64,000 nucleotides of DNA. Source: Hydrogenophaga sp. PAMC20947 (GTDB lineage Bacteria; Pseudomonadota; Gammaproteobacteria; Burkholderiales; Burkholderiaceae_C). The DNA lies in contig NZ_CP039252.1 of NCBI RefSeq assembly GCF_004795855.1, positions 62,001-126,000 of the forward strand, given 5' to 3'. The notes below the pieces were generated by a model. It made no database searches. It had not been told where the DNA came from and saw only the letters and a list, made by a program, of their open reading frames with translations. This document shows positions 28,347 through 37,249 of this stretch, one piece after another. The position numbers and the translations under genes are program-made. The stretch's first letter is position 1. Every line of letters starts with the position of its first letter.

Positions 28347-30827
28347 CTATTCACTCAGGCTCCTCAGTATTTCTTCTGCTGTGGCCGGCGCATTCATTCC
28401 AGCCGCTGAAGCCCCTGTTTGTTCTATCGCATCGCGCAAGGCCTCAAACACACTGATCGCCAGCATGAGGGGTGGCTCGCCCACGGCTTTGCTGCCGTGC
28501 ACATTGTCTTCACGGTTGGCTTCGTGCCACAGGTCCACCTGGAAGTGGGCCGGAATATCCCCGGTGGCCGGAATCTTGTAGGTGCTGGGGGCGTGGGTGG
28601 CGAGGGTGCCGTCGGCCTTCCAGACGAGTTGCTCGGTGGTGAGCCAGCCCATGCCCTGCACAAAGCCGCCTTCGATCTGGCCGATGTCGATCGCCGGGTT
28701 GATGCTCTGGCCCACGTCGTGCAGGATGTCCACTTTCATTACGCGGCTCTCGCCGGTGAGCGTGTCGATGGCAACTTCGGTGCAAGCGGCGCCATAGGCG
28801 AAGTAATAAAAGGGCCGACCAGTGAGGGTGGTCTTGTCGTAGTGGATCTTGGGCGTGCGGTAAAAGCCGTCGCTCCAGAGCTGGATGCGGTTGGCGTATG
28901 CCGCGCCCACCACGTCTTCAAATGCGCGGTTGGACTTTTCGGTCGTGACGCGCCCGCCTTCAAAGCGCACCGCGCCAGCGCCCACACCGTCCAGCCCGGC
29001 CACGAAGGCCGCCAGGTTGTTGCGCACCGTGCGCGCGGCGAACTGCGCGGCCCGGCCATTCAGATCGGTGCCGGCAGACGCGGCGGTGGCGCTGGCGTTG
29101 GGCACCTTGCTGGTGTCGGCCGCCGTGGACAGCACGCGCTCAAACGGAATGCCCAGCTCGTCGGCCACGATCTGGGCGATCTTGGTGTTCAGGCCTTGGC
29201 CCATTTCGGTGCCACCGTGGTTCACTTGCGCGCTGCCATCGGTGTACACGTGCACCAATGCGCCGGCCTGGTTGAACAGGGTGGCGGTGAAGCTGATACC
29301 AAACTTCACCGGGGTGAGCGCCAGGCCGCGCTTGATGACCGGGCTCTGGGCGTTCCAGGCCGCGATCTGTTCGCGCCTTTCCCGGTAGCCGCTGGTCAGG
29401 GCGAGCTGGTTGATGAGCGGGTCCAGGATGTTGTCCTCTACCTTCATCTGGTAGTGGGTGACGTTGCGTTCTTCCGTGCCATAGAGGTTGCGCAGGCGCA
29501 CGTCCAGCGGATCCATGCCGAGGGTGCGCGCGATGTCGCTGATGATGCGCTCGATCACGATCACGCCCTGGGGGCCGCCGAAGCCGCGAAAGGCTGTGTG
29601 GCTCTGGGTGTTGGTTTTGCAGCGGTAGGAGCTGATCGCCACGTCTTCGAGGAAGTAGGCATTGTCGGCATGAAAGATGGCGCGGTCGGCCACCGGGCCT
29701 GAGAGGTCGGCCGAGAAACCACAGTTCGCCAGCATCTCCAGCGCCATGCCGCAGAGCAGGCCGCTGTCATCAAAACCCACGCGGTAGTGGTAGGCAAACG
29801 GGTGGCGCTTGCCGGTGATCATGAAATCGTCGTCGCGGTCCAGCCGCAGCTTGACCGGGCATTGCAGCCGGTTGGCGGCGATGGCCGCCCACACAGCGAG
29901 ATGGCCGGCCTGGGTTTCCTTGCCGCCAAAGCCACCGCCCATGCGGCGGCATTCCACCGTGACCGCGTGGTTGGCCAAACCCAGTGCGTGCGACACCCAG
30001 TGCTGCACCTCGCCGGGGTGTTGTGTGCTGGTGTAGACCCACCACTGGTTTTGCTCCAGCGGCAACACGTAGGCGATCTGCCCCTCGAGGTAAAAATGCT
30101 CCTGGCCGCCCACTTCAAAGCGGCCTTCGAGCTGGTGTGGTGCGCGCTGGAGTGCGGCGTTGGCGTCGCCCCGCTTCACATGGACCGGGGGCAGCACGTA
30201 ATGTTCCAGCGCGTGGGCTTCGTGCACGCTGATCACGGGGGCCAGCGGCTCAATTTCCAGCTGCACCAGGCGGGCGGCTCGCCGCGCGGTCATCGCGTCG
30301 TCTGCGATCACCAGTGCAATCACCTGGCCCACGAACTGCACGGTGTCCAGCGCCAGCACGGGTTCGTCGTGCGCAAAAGCAGCGAGGGTGACATCGCCGG
30401 GGATGTCGCCGGCATCGATCACCGCGCGCACACCGGGCACAGCCAGCGCTGCGCTGGCGTCGACCTTGCGCAAGATGCCGTGGGCCACGGGCGAGCACAC
30501 GGGCGCGGCGTGCAGCGTGCCGCGCACCTCGGGGATGTCATCGATGTACGTCGCGGCGCCCGCCACCTGGGCGGCGGCGCTTTCGTGAAAACGCGACTGC
30601 CCAGCGGCACGGGTGGATAAACCCCCACGCTCCGCCGCTGATGCGGGTCGCTGCCCCCCGAGGGGGTTGCCCCCGCCTTGGGGCGGCCCGGCGTCGGGGG
30701 CGGATGGGCCCCCACGCTCCGCCGCTGACGCGGCTCGCTGCCCCCCGAGGGGGTTGCCCCCGCCTTGGGGCGGCCCGGCGTCGGGGGCGGTGGTCTTTGT
30801 CACGGGCTTGAAGTCGGGTGTGTTCAT
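28347..30827 (-). CDS. xdhB: Xanthine dehydrogenase, molybdopterin-binding subunit
   Basis: 826 residues. Catalyses hypoxanthine to xanthine to urate with XdhA. Moco-binding blocks: ARRMGGGFGGKE-type ECRRMGGGFGGKETQ, TAFRGFGGPQG, and GGTEMGQGLNTKIAQI; the active Glu is expected in the conserved VGEPPLML near the C-terminus. The gene starts four bases inside xdhA (ATGA). An oddity is the N-terminus: residues ~14-70 are two tandem 29-residue repeats (DAGPPQGGGNPLGGQR, SAAERGG) encoded by two copies of a GC-rich repeat, placed before the first conserved block. No internal start follows the repeats, so they must be translated. Confidence 0.95.
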   Translation of the reverse strand: MNTPDFKPVTKTTAPDAGPPQGGGNPLGGQRAASAAERGGPSAPDAGPPQGGGNPLGGQRPASAAERGGLSTRAAGQSRFHESAAAQVAGAATYIDDIPEVRGTLHAAPVCSPVAHGILRKVDASAALAVPGVRAVIDAGDIPGDVTLAAFAHDEPVLALDTVQFVGQVIALVIADDAMTARRAARLVQLEIEPLAPVISVHEAHALEHYVLPPVHVKRGDANAALQRAPHQLEGRFEVGGQEHFYLEGQIAYVLPLEQNQWWVYTSTQHPGEVQHWVSHALGLANHAVTVECRRMGGGFGGKETQAGHLAVWAAIAANRLQCPVKLRLDRDDDFMITGKRHPFAYHYRVGFDDSGLLCGMALEMLANCGFSADLSGPVADRAIFHADNAYFLEDVAISSYRCKTNTQSHTAFRGFGGPQGVIVIERIISDIARTLGMDPLDVRLRNLYGTEERNVTHYQMKVEDNILDPLINQLALTSGYRERREQIAAWNAQSPVIKRGLALTPVKFGISFTATLFNQAGALVHVYTDGSAQVNHGGTEMGQGLNTKIAQIVADELGIPFERVLSTAADTSKVPNASATAASAGTDLNGRAAQFAARTVRNNLAAFVAGLDGVGAGAVRFEGGRVTTEKSNRAFEDVVGAAYANRIQLWSDGFYRTPKIHYDKTTLTGRPFYYFAYGAACTEVAIDTLTGESRVMKVDILHDVGQSINPAIDIGQIEGGFVQGMGWLTTEQLVWKADGTLATHAPSTYKIPATGDIPAHFQVDLWHEANREDNVHGSKAVGEPPLMLAISVFEALRDAIEQTGASAAGMNAPATAEEILRSLSE
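30622..30790. repeat. Two tandem GC-rich repeats inside the xdhB coding sequence
   Basis: Copies at 30622-30703 and 30709-30790 (82 bases each, period 87) differ at two positions. Each has CCCCCACGCTCCGCCGCTG, a CCCCCCGAGGGGG hairpin and a second CCCCCGCC/GGGGCGG dyad. The 87-base period equals 29 codons, so the frame is kept. The layout resembles the intergenic repeat family seen elsewhere in the window. Confidence 0.93.
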
Positions 30828-32407
30828 GCCAGTGCCTCCACGGTCTTCAGGCTCTCCAGATTGATGGCGGTCTGTCCCTGGCTTTCCAGCCAGAAGCGCT
30901 GAAGCAAGTTGCCCAGAACGGTTTGCCGGTAGTGGGCGCTCGCTCGCATATCGGACAGGGGCTGGAATTCCGCGCGCAGGGCTGCCATGCCCGCCATGAC
31001 GGTGTCCGCTGTCCAGGGCTGACCCATTAAGGCCGCCTCGGATTGCCGTGCCCGTACCGGCGTGGCGGCCACGCCACCCACGCCGATCGACGCGAGTTGC
31101 ACCAAGCCCCCCGCCACGGTGAGCCCAATGGCCAGACAGACCGCCGAGATATCGTCGTCAAAGCGTTTGCTGATTTTGTAGACCTTCAGCATGTCTGCGC
31201 CTTCGTGACCGGTTGCCGTGGGGGCGGGCCGGGGCACCTTGATCCAGGCGAGCAGCTCGTCGGGGCGCATCACATTGGTGCGGTAGCCCGTGTACAGGTC
31301 TTCCAGACGCAATTCGCGGTGGGCGATTTCGCCACCGTCCCGGGTTTTTTTCCAGCGCATCAGGACCACGCTGGCCTCCAGCGCGATGAGCAGCGGCATG
31401 GCGTCACCAATGGGCGAGCCGTTGGCCACGTTGCCCCCCAGCGTGCCGGAGTTGCGCACTGGCAAGCCGGCGAATCGGCGGCTGAAATCCAGCAGCTGGG
31501 GACGCTCGCTCACCAGGGCTTCAAAGGCGTGTGTGAGCGAGACAGCTGCGCCGATCGCGATGTGGTGTGGGTAGGTTTCCACCTGCTGGAGTTCGCGTGC
31601 GGCGGTGACGTCAAGAACCTGTGCAAACCGCTTGTGCATCTTGGTCACCCACAAGCCGACGTCGGTTGTGCCTGCCACGACCTGCGCCTTGGGATGCCGG
31701 GCGCGGGCTTGCAGCAACGCGGCCAGGGTTCTGGGACGCAGGTAGGGGCCGGCCTCGCCGTCTTTGGGTCGGATGGTTTTCAGTGCGTTGAGGGTCGCCT
31801 TTTCATCCACAGCACATCCGGCGGGCAGGGGGAGCGAGCCCATTTTTTCAGCCGCGTCCAGGATGGGGCGATAGCCGGTGCACCGGCAGAGGTTGCCCGA
31901 CAGGTCGGTCTGGGCGCGTTCGCGCGTGACGCCCTGTCCACCCTGGGTATTCTGGTACAGGCCAAACAGGCTCATGACAAAACCGGGCGTGCAAAAGCCG
32001 CATTGGCTGGCGTGGCACTGCACCATGGCTTCTTGCACCGGGTGCAGGCCTGGCACCCCGGAAAGCGCGGGGCCCGGAACTGCGCCTCCGCCCAGGGGCT
32101 TCGGCGTGCCGCGGTCCGGATCCACTGCAATGTCGGCAGCCGTCCAGACGGCCATGCCGTTGACCGAATGGGCCAGGCGGATGCAGCTGTTGATGGCTTT
32201 GTATTCAAGGCGGCCGTTGACGGCTTCGGCGATCACCACCGTGCAGGCCCCGCAATCGCCCTCGCCGCAGCCTTCTTTGGTGGCGGTGAGGTTCAAATCG
32301 TCCCGCAAGACCTGCAGCAAGGTCCTGTCGGGTGGTACATTGCCCAGCGCCACGGGCTGGCCGCGACGGACAAATCTCAGGGTTTGTGCGGAGTTTTTGA
32401 CGGTCAT
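30824..32407 (-). CDS. xdhA: Xanthine dehydrogenase, FAD and [2Fe-2S] subunit
   Basis: 527 residues. [2Fe-2S] ferredoxin-like domain with GCGEGDCGACTV (~47-58), second cluster domain with QCGFCTPGFVMSL and NLCRCTGYRPI (~135-185), then the FAD domain with QVVAGTTDVGLWVT, GNSGTLGGN-type VRNSGTLGGNVANGSPIGDAMP and the CO-deh C-terminal domain. It passes electrons from the molybdenum site in XdhB to NAD+. The gene is divergent from a LysR regulator, probably its controller. XdhC, the cofactor-insertion factor, is not in the window. Confidence 0.95.
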   Translation of the reverse strand: MTVKNSAQTLRFVRRGQPVALGNVPPDRTLLQVLRDDLNLTATKEGCGEGDCGACTVVIAEAVNGRLEYKAINSCIRLAHSVNGMAVWTAADIAVDPDRGTPKPLGGGAVPGPALSGVPGLHPVQEAMVQCHASQCGFCTPGFVMSLFGLYQNTQGGQGVTRERAQTDLSGNLCRCTGYRPILDAAEKMGSLPLPAGCAVDEKATLNALKTIRPKDGEAGPYLRPRTLAALLQARARHPKAQVVAGTTDVGLWVTKMHKRFAQVLDVTAARELQQVETYPHHIAIGAAVSLTHAFEALVSERPQLLDFSRRFAGLPVRNSGTLGGNVANGSPIGDAMPLLIALEASVVLMRWKKTRDGGEIAHRELRLEDLYTGYRTNVMRPDELLAWIKVPRPAPTATGHEGADMLKVYKISKRFDDDISAVCLAIGLTVAGGLVQLASIGVGGVAATPVRARQSEAALMGQPWTADTVMAGMAALRAEFQPLSDMRASAHYRQTVLGNLLQRFWLESQGQTAINLESLKTVEALA

Positions 32408-32502
32408 GCGCGCCAGCATAGCGCTTCGCCCCCTGGCCCAACATATGCTCTACCGTATGGCATGAATGTCTTAACCACGATCCCCGCATACAGTCGACAG
32501 GT

Positions 32503-33474
32503 ATGAAATACGTGTCCATGTTCGACAAAATTGATCTGCACCTGATCCGCGTGCTTCACACCGTGCTCACCGAGCGCAGTGTGTCGCGCGCTGCGCTGCG
32601 CCTGGGCATGTACCAGCCAGCGGTGAGTGCATCGCTCAAGCGCCTGCGTGATCTGGCGGGTGACCCGTTGCTGGTTCGCTCGGGTTCGGGCATGGTGCCG
32701 ACCGAAGCGGGCTTGCGCATGGTGGAGCCGGCGGCGCACATCTTGCGTTCGGCCGAGATGCTGTTTTCCGACGCCCGCAGCTTTGATCCGGCCAGCACCA
32801 CCCAGACCTTCAGCCTGGCCGCCAGCGATTACATGGATCCCAAGTTCCTGCCCTTGCTGGTCGCCCAGCTCAAGGCGCAGGCCCCCAATTGCCTGATCGA
32901 TATCCACCCTTTGTCGGCCGATGCCGATTACCGCCGCCAACTCGCCATGGGCCAGGTGGATGTGGTGATTGGCAATTGGCCCAAACCCCCCGACGATCTG
33001 CACCTGGGGCGGCTGTTTGGCGACGAGGTGGTCTGCCTGGTGGCCAACCACCACCCTGCCGTCAAGCGCGGCTGGGACCAGGAAGCCTGGCTGGCCATTG
33101 ATCACATTGCGCCCATGCCCACCCACCCGGGCGCCCGAGGGGTGATCGACGACCACCTGGCCACCCAGGGGCTGGTGCGCAATATCGCTGTCCGGTGCCC
33201 GCATTTCGGGTTGATCCCGGCGATGGTCGCCGACAGCCTGCTGGTCCTGACCACGGGCCGCCACTATTGCGAGCGCTTTGTTGATACGCTGCCTGTGCAG
33301 ATCCTGCCCCCGGCGGTTCCGTTCCCCCGCATGATGTACTACCAGCTGTGGCATGAGCGCACCCACGGTTCGGCTGCAGGCCGATGGTTGCGTGAGCAAA
33401 TCAAGAATGTGGCCGCTTCGCTGCGCCGCCCGGATGGCGAGGCGATTGGCGCTGCGCCTGTTGTCAACGACTGA
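32503..33474 (+). CDS. LysR-family regulator of the purine cluster
   Basis: 323 residues. Helix-turn-helix at ~10-70: LIRVLHTVLTERSVSRAALRLGMYQPAVSASLKRLRDL; effector domain from ~95 (TFSLAASDYMDPKFLPLLV). The NodD/PcpR-like subgroup has this N-terminus. It lies between divergent xdhAB and the transporter genes, 13 bases before the ATPase gene, so it is probably transcribed with the transporter and may regulate both sides. The 95-base gap to xdhA contains ATAC-n9-GTAT and CATATGctctacCGTATG dyads that fit LysR sites. The ligand may be a purine or ureide. Confidence 0.9.
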   Translation: MKYVSMFDKIDLHLIRVLHTVLTERSVSRAALRLGMYQPAVSASLKRLRDLAGDPLLVRSGSGMVPTEAGLRMVEPAAHILRSAEMLFSDARSFDPASTTQTFSLAASDYMDPKFLPLLVAQLKAQAPNCLIDIHPLSADADYRRQLAMGQVDVVIGNWPKPPDDLHLGRLFGDEVVCLVANHHPAVKRGWDQEAWLAIDHIAPMPTHPGARGVIDDHLATQGLVRNIAVRCPHFGLIPAMVADSLLVLTTGRHYCERFVDTLPVQILPPAVPFPRMMYYQLWHERTHGSAAGRWLREQIKNVAASLRRPDGEAIGAAPVVND

Positions 33475-33487
33475 GAACGATGCCCGT

Positions 33488-35038
33488 ATGACCACACCCC
33501 GACTCCAGCTCTCCGAGATCACCAAGCGCTACCCCGGCGTGGTGGCCAACAACGCGGTTTCCCTGAATGTCATGCCTGGAGAAATTCACGCTGTGCTGGG
33601 GGAAAATGGGGCGGGCAAGTCCACTTTGATGAAGATCATCTACGGATCGGTCAAGCCCGACGAAGGTTCGGTCACGTTCAACGGCCGGTCGGTGCAGGTG
33701 CGCAATCCCCAGGAAGCCCGAGCGCTCGGCATCAGCATGGTGTTTCAGCACTTCAGCCTGTTTGACACGTTGACCGTGGCTGAAAACGTCTGGCTCGGTC
33801 TTGACAAATCGCTTTCCCTGGCCGAGGTCAGCGCCAGCATCACGGCCAAGGCCGCCGAATACGGTCTGGACATTGACCCGGCGCGACCGGTGCACACCCT
33901 CAGTGTCGGTGAGATGCAACGGGTGGAGATCATTCGGGCGTTGCTCACCAGCCCTCAGCTGTTGATCCTCGATGAACCCACTTCGGTGCTCACGCCCCAG
34001 GCGGTTGAGAAGCTGTTTGTCGTGCTGAGAAAGCTGGCGGCCGAGGGCTGCAGCATTCTCTACATCAGCCACAAACTCCATGAGATTCGGGCCCTGTGCA
34101 ACGCCTGCACCGTGTTGCGAGGCGGGCAGGTGACAGGCGTGTGCGACCCTCGCGAGGAGAGCAATGCTTCGCTGTCGCGCCTCATGATTGGCGCAGAGCC
34201 ACCCGCGCTGCAGGTGCGTGAGCTCAAGGCTGGGGCCGCGGTGCTGGAAGTTCAGAGCCTGTCCCTCAAGAGTGGTGAGCCCTTTGGTACCGATCTGCAC
34301 GACATCGCGCTGACGGTGCGCGAAGGTGAGGTGGTGGGCATCGCCGGCGTATCGGGCAACGGCCAGAGTGAATTGCTCTACGCGCTGTCGGGCGAAGACA
34401 CCCATGCGCCTGCGGACAGCATCCGCGTGGCAGGGCAAGACGCCTCGCATTTGTCTCCGGGCCGCCGCCGTGCGCTGGGGCTGCATTTTGTGCCCGAAGA
34501 GCGGCTAGGGCGCGGTGCCGTGCCCACGTTATCACTGGCGCAGAACCTGCTGCTTTCGCGCCGCGATACCTTGGGCCCGGGCGGCTGGCTGCGCCTCGGC
34601 GCACTCAAGGCCCAGGCGGCCGACATCATTGAGCGTTACAACGTCAAGGCCAACGGTCCGGGCGCGGCGGCCAAATCGCTGTCGGGTGGCAACCTGCAGA
34701 AGTTCATTGTGGGGCGTGAAATCGAAGCCAAACCCCGCTTGCTGATCGTGAGCCAGCCCACCTGGGGGGTCGATGTTGGCGCAGCGGCGCAGATCCGCGG
34801 TGAAATCCTGGCTTTGCGCGATGCGGGCTGTGCCGTCCTGGTGGTGAGCGAAGAGCTGGAGGAGCTCTTTGATATCAGCGACCGCTTGCATGTGATCGCC
34901 AAGGGCCGGCTCTCGCCCAGTCTGGACCGCGCCGATGCCACCATCGAGTTGATCGGTGAATGGATGTCCGGCCTGTGGGACGACAGTGTTGCGAACCCCG
35001 ATAACAACAAGAAGGAGTCCGCCCATGCTGCGACTTGA
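33488..35038 (+). CDS. ABC transporter ATP-binding protein, nucleoside/purine type (two NBDs)
   Basis: 516 residues with two nucleotide-binding domains, the layout of sugar and BMP-linked nucleoside importers. First NBD: Walker A GENGAGKST, signature LSVGEMQRVEI, Walker B LLILDEPTSVL. Second NBD (~260-500): GVSGNGQSE in place of a normal Walker A, LSGGNLQKFIVGREI, and VSQPTWGVD instead of LxxDEPTxGxD. The degenerate second site is normal for this class. It overlaps the first permease gene by 14 bases. Confidence 0.93.
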   Translation: MTTPRLQLSEITKRYPGVVANNAVSLNVMPGEIHAVLGENGAGKSTLMKIIYGSVKPDEGSVTFNGRSVQVRNPQEARALGISMVFQHFSLFDTLTVAENVWLGLDKSLSLAEVSASITAKAAEYGLDIDPARPVHTLSVGEMQRVEIIRALLTSPQLLILDEPTSVLTPQAVEKLFVVLRKLAAEGCSILYISHKLHEIRALCNACTVLRGGQVTGVCDPREESNASLSRLMIGAEPPALQVRELKAGAAVLEVQSLSLKSGEPFGTDLHDIALTVREGEVVGIAGVSGNGQSELLYALSGEDTHAPADSIRVAGQDASHLSPGRRRALGLHFVPEERLGRGAVPTLSLAQNLLLSRRDTLGPGGWLRLGALKAQAADIIERYNVKANGPGAAAKSLSGGNLQKFIVGREIEAKPRLLIVSQPTWGVDVGAAAQIRGEILALRDAGCAVLVVSEELEELFDISDRLHVIAKGRLSPSLDRADATIELIGEWMSGLWDDSVANPDNNKKESAHAAT

Positions 35039-36080
35039 AGCCCGTCCCCAACCGTCGGCGCGCTGGGGCTATGCCTCACCGTTGCTGGCGCTGGCCATCA
35101 CGGTGGTCATTGGCGTCATTCTGTTTGCCTTGCTGGGCAAAGATCCGGTGCGTGGCCTTGAAGTGTTCTTCTGGGAGCCGATCAAGAGCACCTATGCCTT
35201 GTCCGAGCTCATGGTCAAAGCCACACCGCTGCTCATCATCGCCCTGGGCCTGGCGGTGTGCTTTCGCTCCAATGTGTGGAACATCGGGGCCGAGGGGCAG
35301 TACCTGATTGGCGCCATCTTCGCTTCGGGTGTGGCTTTGACGGCAGGTCCCGACACGGGTGGCTGGATCGTGGCGCTGATCGTGTTGGCCGGCGTGGCCG
35401 GGGGCATGTTGTGGGCCGGTATCACGGCCGTGTTGCGCGACCGTTTCAACGCCAACGAAATTCTGGTCAGCCTGATGCTGGTGTATGTGGCGGTGCAGGT
35501 GTTGAACTACCTGGTGTACGGCCCCTGGAAAGACCCGCAGGGCTACAACTTTCCGCAGACCAAAACCTTTGAGGCCGTGACCCAGATTCCCAAACTGATG
35601 CAGGGTTCGCGGGTCAACATCGGTTTGTTGATCGCGCTGGCGGGTGTGGCGGGCATGTGGGTGTACCTGTTTCGCACCTATGCCGGCTTTGCCCAGCAGG
35701 TGGGGGGACTGGCGCCCGCTGCGGCGCGCTATGCCGGATTTTCTTCGCGTAAGGCCTTGTGGGTGGCTTTGCTGACTTCGGGCGGCGCAGCCGGTTTGGC
35801 GGGCGCTCTGGAGGTGGCCGGGCCGGTTGGGCAGCTCACGCCGTATTTGCCAGCGGGCTATGGTTTTGCCGCCATCATCGTGGCTTTTGTGGGGCGCCTG
35901 CATCCGGTGGGAATCGTGTTTTCCGCTATCTTGATGAGCATGTTCTACATCGGCGGGGAGCTCGCGCAGTCGCGGTTGGGGCTGCCCAAGTCCATCACCG
36001 GGGTGTTTCAGGGCCTGCTGCTGTTTGCACTGCTGGCCTGCGATACGCTGATTGCTTATCGGGTGGTGTGGAAAAAATGA
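35025..36080 (+). CDS. ABC transporter permease 1, nucleoside/purine type
   Basis: 351 residues with about nine membrane helices. The family signature is in ALGLAVCFRSNVWNIGAEGQYLIGAIFA and FNANEILVSLMLVYVAVQVLNYLVYGPWKDPQGYNFPQT, typical of the BMP-transporter permeases (RnsC/NupP-like). AAGGAG precedes the ATG. With the next permease it should form the heterodimeric channel for a nucleoside or purine base. Confidence 0.93.
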   Translation: MLRLEARPQPSARWGYASPLLALAITVVIGVILFALLGKDPVRGLEVFFWEPIKSTYALSELMVKATPLLIIALGLAVCFRSNVWNIGAEGQYLIGAIFASGVALTAGPDTGGWIVALIVLAGVAGGMLWAGITAVLRDRFNANEILVSLMLVYVAVQVLNYLVYGPWKDPQGYNFPQTKTFEAVTQIPKLMQGSRVNIGLLIALAGVAGMWVYLFRTYAGFAQQVGGLAPAAARYAGFSSRKALWVALLTSGGAAGLAGALEVAGPVGQLTPYLPAGYGFAAIIVAFVGRLHPVGIVFSAILMSMFYIGGELAQSRLGLPKSITGVFQGLLLFALLACDTLIAYRVVWKK

Positions 36081-36205
36081 AAAAGATTTTGACCACCAGC
36101 TTGCCTGGCGTCACCACATTCTGTGGGCTTTTCCGGGGCGTTGGCTCCAGTGGCCCGACCACGGCTCCGGCGCAGGCCTGGCACACCGATATCAAAGGGA
36201 TTTGA
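36077..36205 (+). CDS. Possible 42-residue coupling peptide between the permease genes
   Basis: An ATG overlapping the permease 1 stop (ATGA) opens a frame MKKILTTSLPGVTTFCGLF... ending four bases before the permease 2 ATG. The peptide has no recognisable domain. The position suggests that ribosomes could read through the gap and couple translation of the two permeases. It may equally be chance. Confidence 0.3.
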   Translation: MKKILTTSLPGVTTFCGLFRGVGSSGPTTAPAQAWHTDIKGI

Positions 36206-36209
36206 CGCC

Positions 36210-37130
36210 ATGGAATCCATTGCACTTTTGCTCGGCTCTTCGCTCAACGCGGGCACCGTCCTGGCCATTGCTTCGTTGGGCCTGCTCCTCAACGAAAAGG
36301 CGGGCATCGTCAACCTGGGTGCTGAAGGCATCATGCTGTGCGCTGCTCTGGCGGGTTTTGCCGTGACTGTCCACACCGGCTCCTACCTGGCGGGGTTTGG
36401 CGCCGGCATGCTGGTCGGCGCCTTGCTCGCAGGTGTGTTCGGTGTGCTGGTGATCTGGCTCAACACCAACCAATATGCCACCGGGCTCGCGTTGACCTTG
36501 TTTGGAGCGGGATTCTCGGCTTTTGCCGGCACGAGCTATGTGCAAGCCAAGCTGCCGCCTTCAACCGACTTTTCCATCCCTGTGCTGTCCGAACTGCCGC
36601 TGCTGGGCCCCATGCTGTTTCGCCAGCACTTCATGGTGTACGGCACGGTGGCGCTGACCCTGGGTCTGATCTGGTTTCTGTACCGCACGCGTGCCGGGCT
36701 GGTGCTGCGCAGCGTGGGCGAGAGTCCCGAATCGGCGCACGCGCTCGGTTACCCCGTGCGGCGCATCCGGCTGATGGCGGTGATGGCGGGCGGCGGTTTG
36801 TGTGGTTTGGCAGGCGCCTATGTGTCCACGGTGTACACACCCTTGTGGGTCGAAGGCATGATTGCTGGCAAGGGCTGGATCGCGCTGGCGCTCACCACCT
36901 TCGCCACTTGGCGGCCTGCGCGTGTTTTGCTGGGCGCTTACCTGTTTGGTTTTGTCACCATGCTGCAGTTCCACCTGCAGGGTATGGGCGTCAACGTGCC
37001 AAGCCAGTTCCTGACCATGATGCCGTATGTGGCCACGATCGTGGTGCTGGTGCTGATCTCGCGCAACCCGGCCTGGATCCGCATCAACATGCCCACATCC
37101 ATCGGCAAACCCTTCTATCCGGGGTCGTAG
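36210..37130 (+). CDS. ABC transporter permease 2, nucleoside/purine type
   Basis: 306 residues, about eight membrane helices. LLNEKAGIVNLGAEGIMLCAALAGF and TNQYATGLALTLFGAGFSAF are the hallmark blocks of the second permease of BMP-linked importers. SVGESPESAHALGYPVRRIRLMAVMAGGGLCGLAGAYVS is the coupling-loop region. A plausible AAAGGG ribosome site lies upstream of the chosen ATG. Confidence 0.93.
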   Translation: MESIALLLGSSLNAGTVLAIASLGLLLNEKAGIVNLGAEGIMLCAALAGFAVTVHTGSYLAGFGAGMLVGALLAGVFGVLVIWLNTNQYATGLALTLFGAGFSAFAGTSYVQAKLPPSTDFSIPVLSELPLLGPMLFRQHFMVYGTVALTLGLIWFLYRTRAGLVLRSVGESPESAHALGYPVRRIRLMAVMAGGGLCGLAGAYVSTVYTPLWVEGMIAGKGWIALALTTFATWRPARVLLGAYLFGFVTMLQFHLQGMGVNVPSQFLTMMPYVATIVVLVLISRNPAWIRINMPTSIGKPFYPGS

Positions 37131-37165
37131 GCATGTTCTTTGCATGGCCCTGTGGTCTGGCGCCG

Positions 37166-37183
37166 TCCAGTGTTTACACTGGA
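37166..37183 (+). promoter_or_regulatory. 18-bp perfect palindrome in the bmp promoter region
   Basis: TCCAGTGT-TT-ACACTGGA, two perfect 8-base arms, directly followed by GGATAATC, a -10-like element (GATAAT, 37182-37187). It lies about 65 bases before the ATG of the substrate-binding protein gene. Position and symmetry suggest a repressor operator, perhaps for a purine-responsive regulator. Confidence 0.55.
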
Positions 37184-37249
37184 TAATCAAAAAAGTTCCC
37201 CAACAAGTTTCCGCTTTCCCTCTCACCATTCTCACAACAAGAGGTTTTC

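Noticed and set aside
28419..29702. A 427-codon plus-strand frame opposite xdhB
   Set aside because: Mirror frame of the XdhB gene; no domain, no ribosome site, His/Val/Gln-rich composition.
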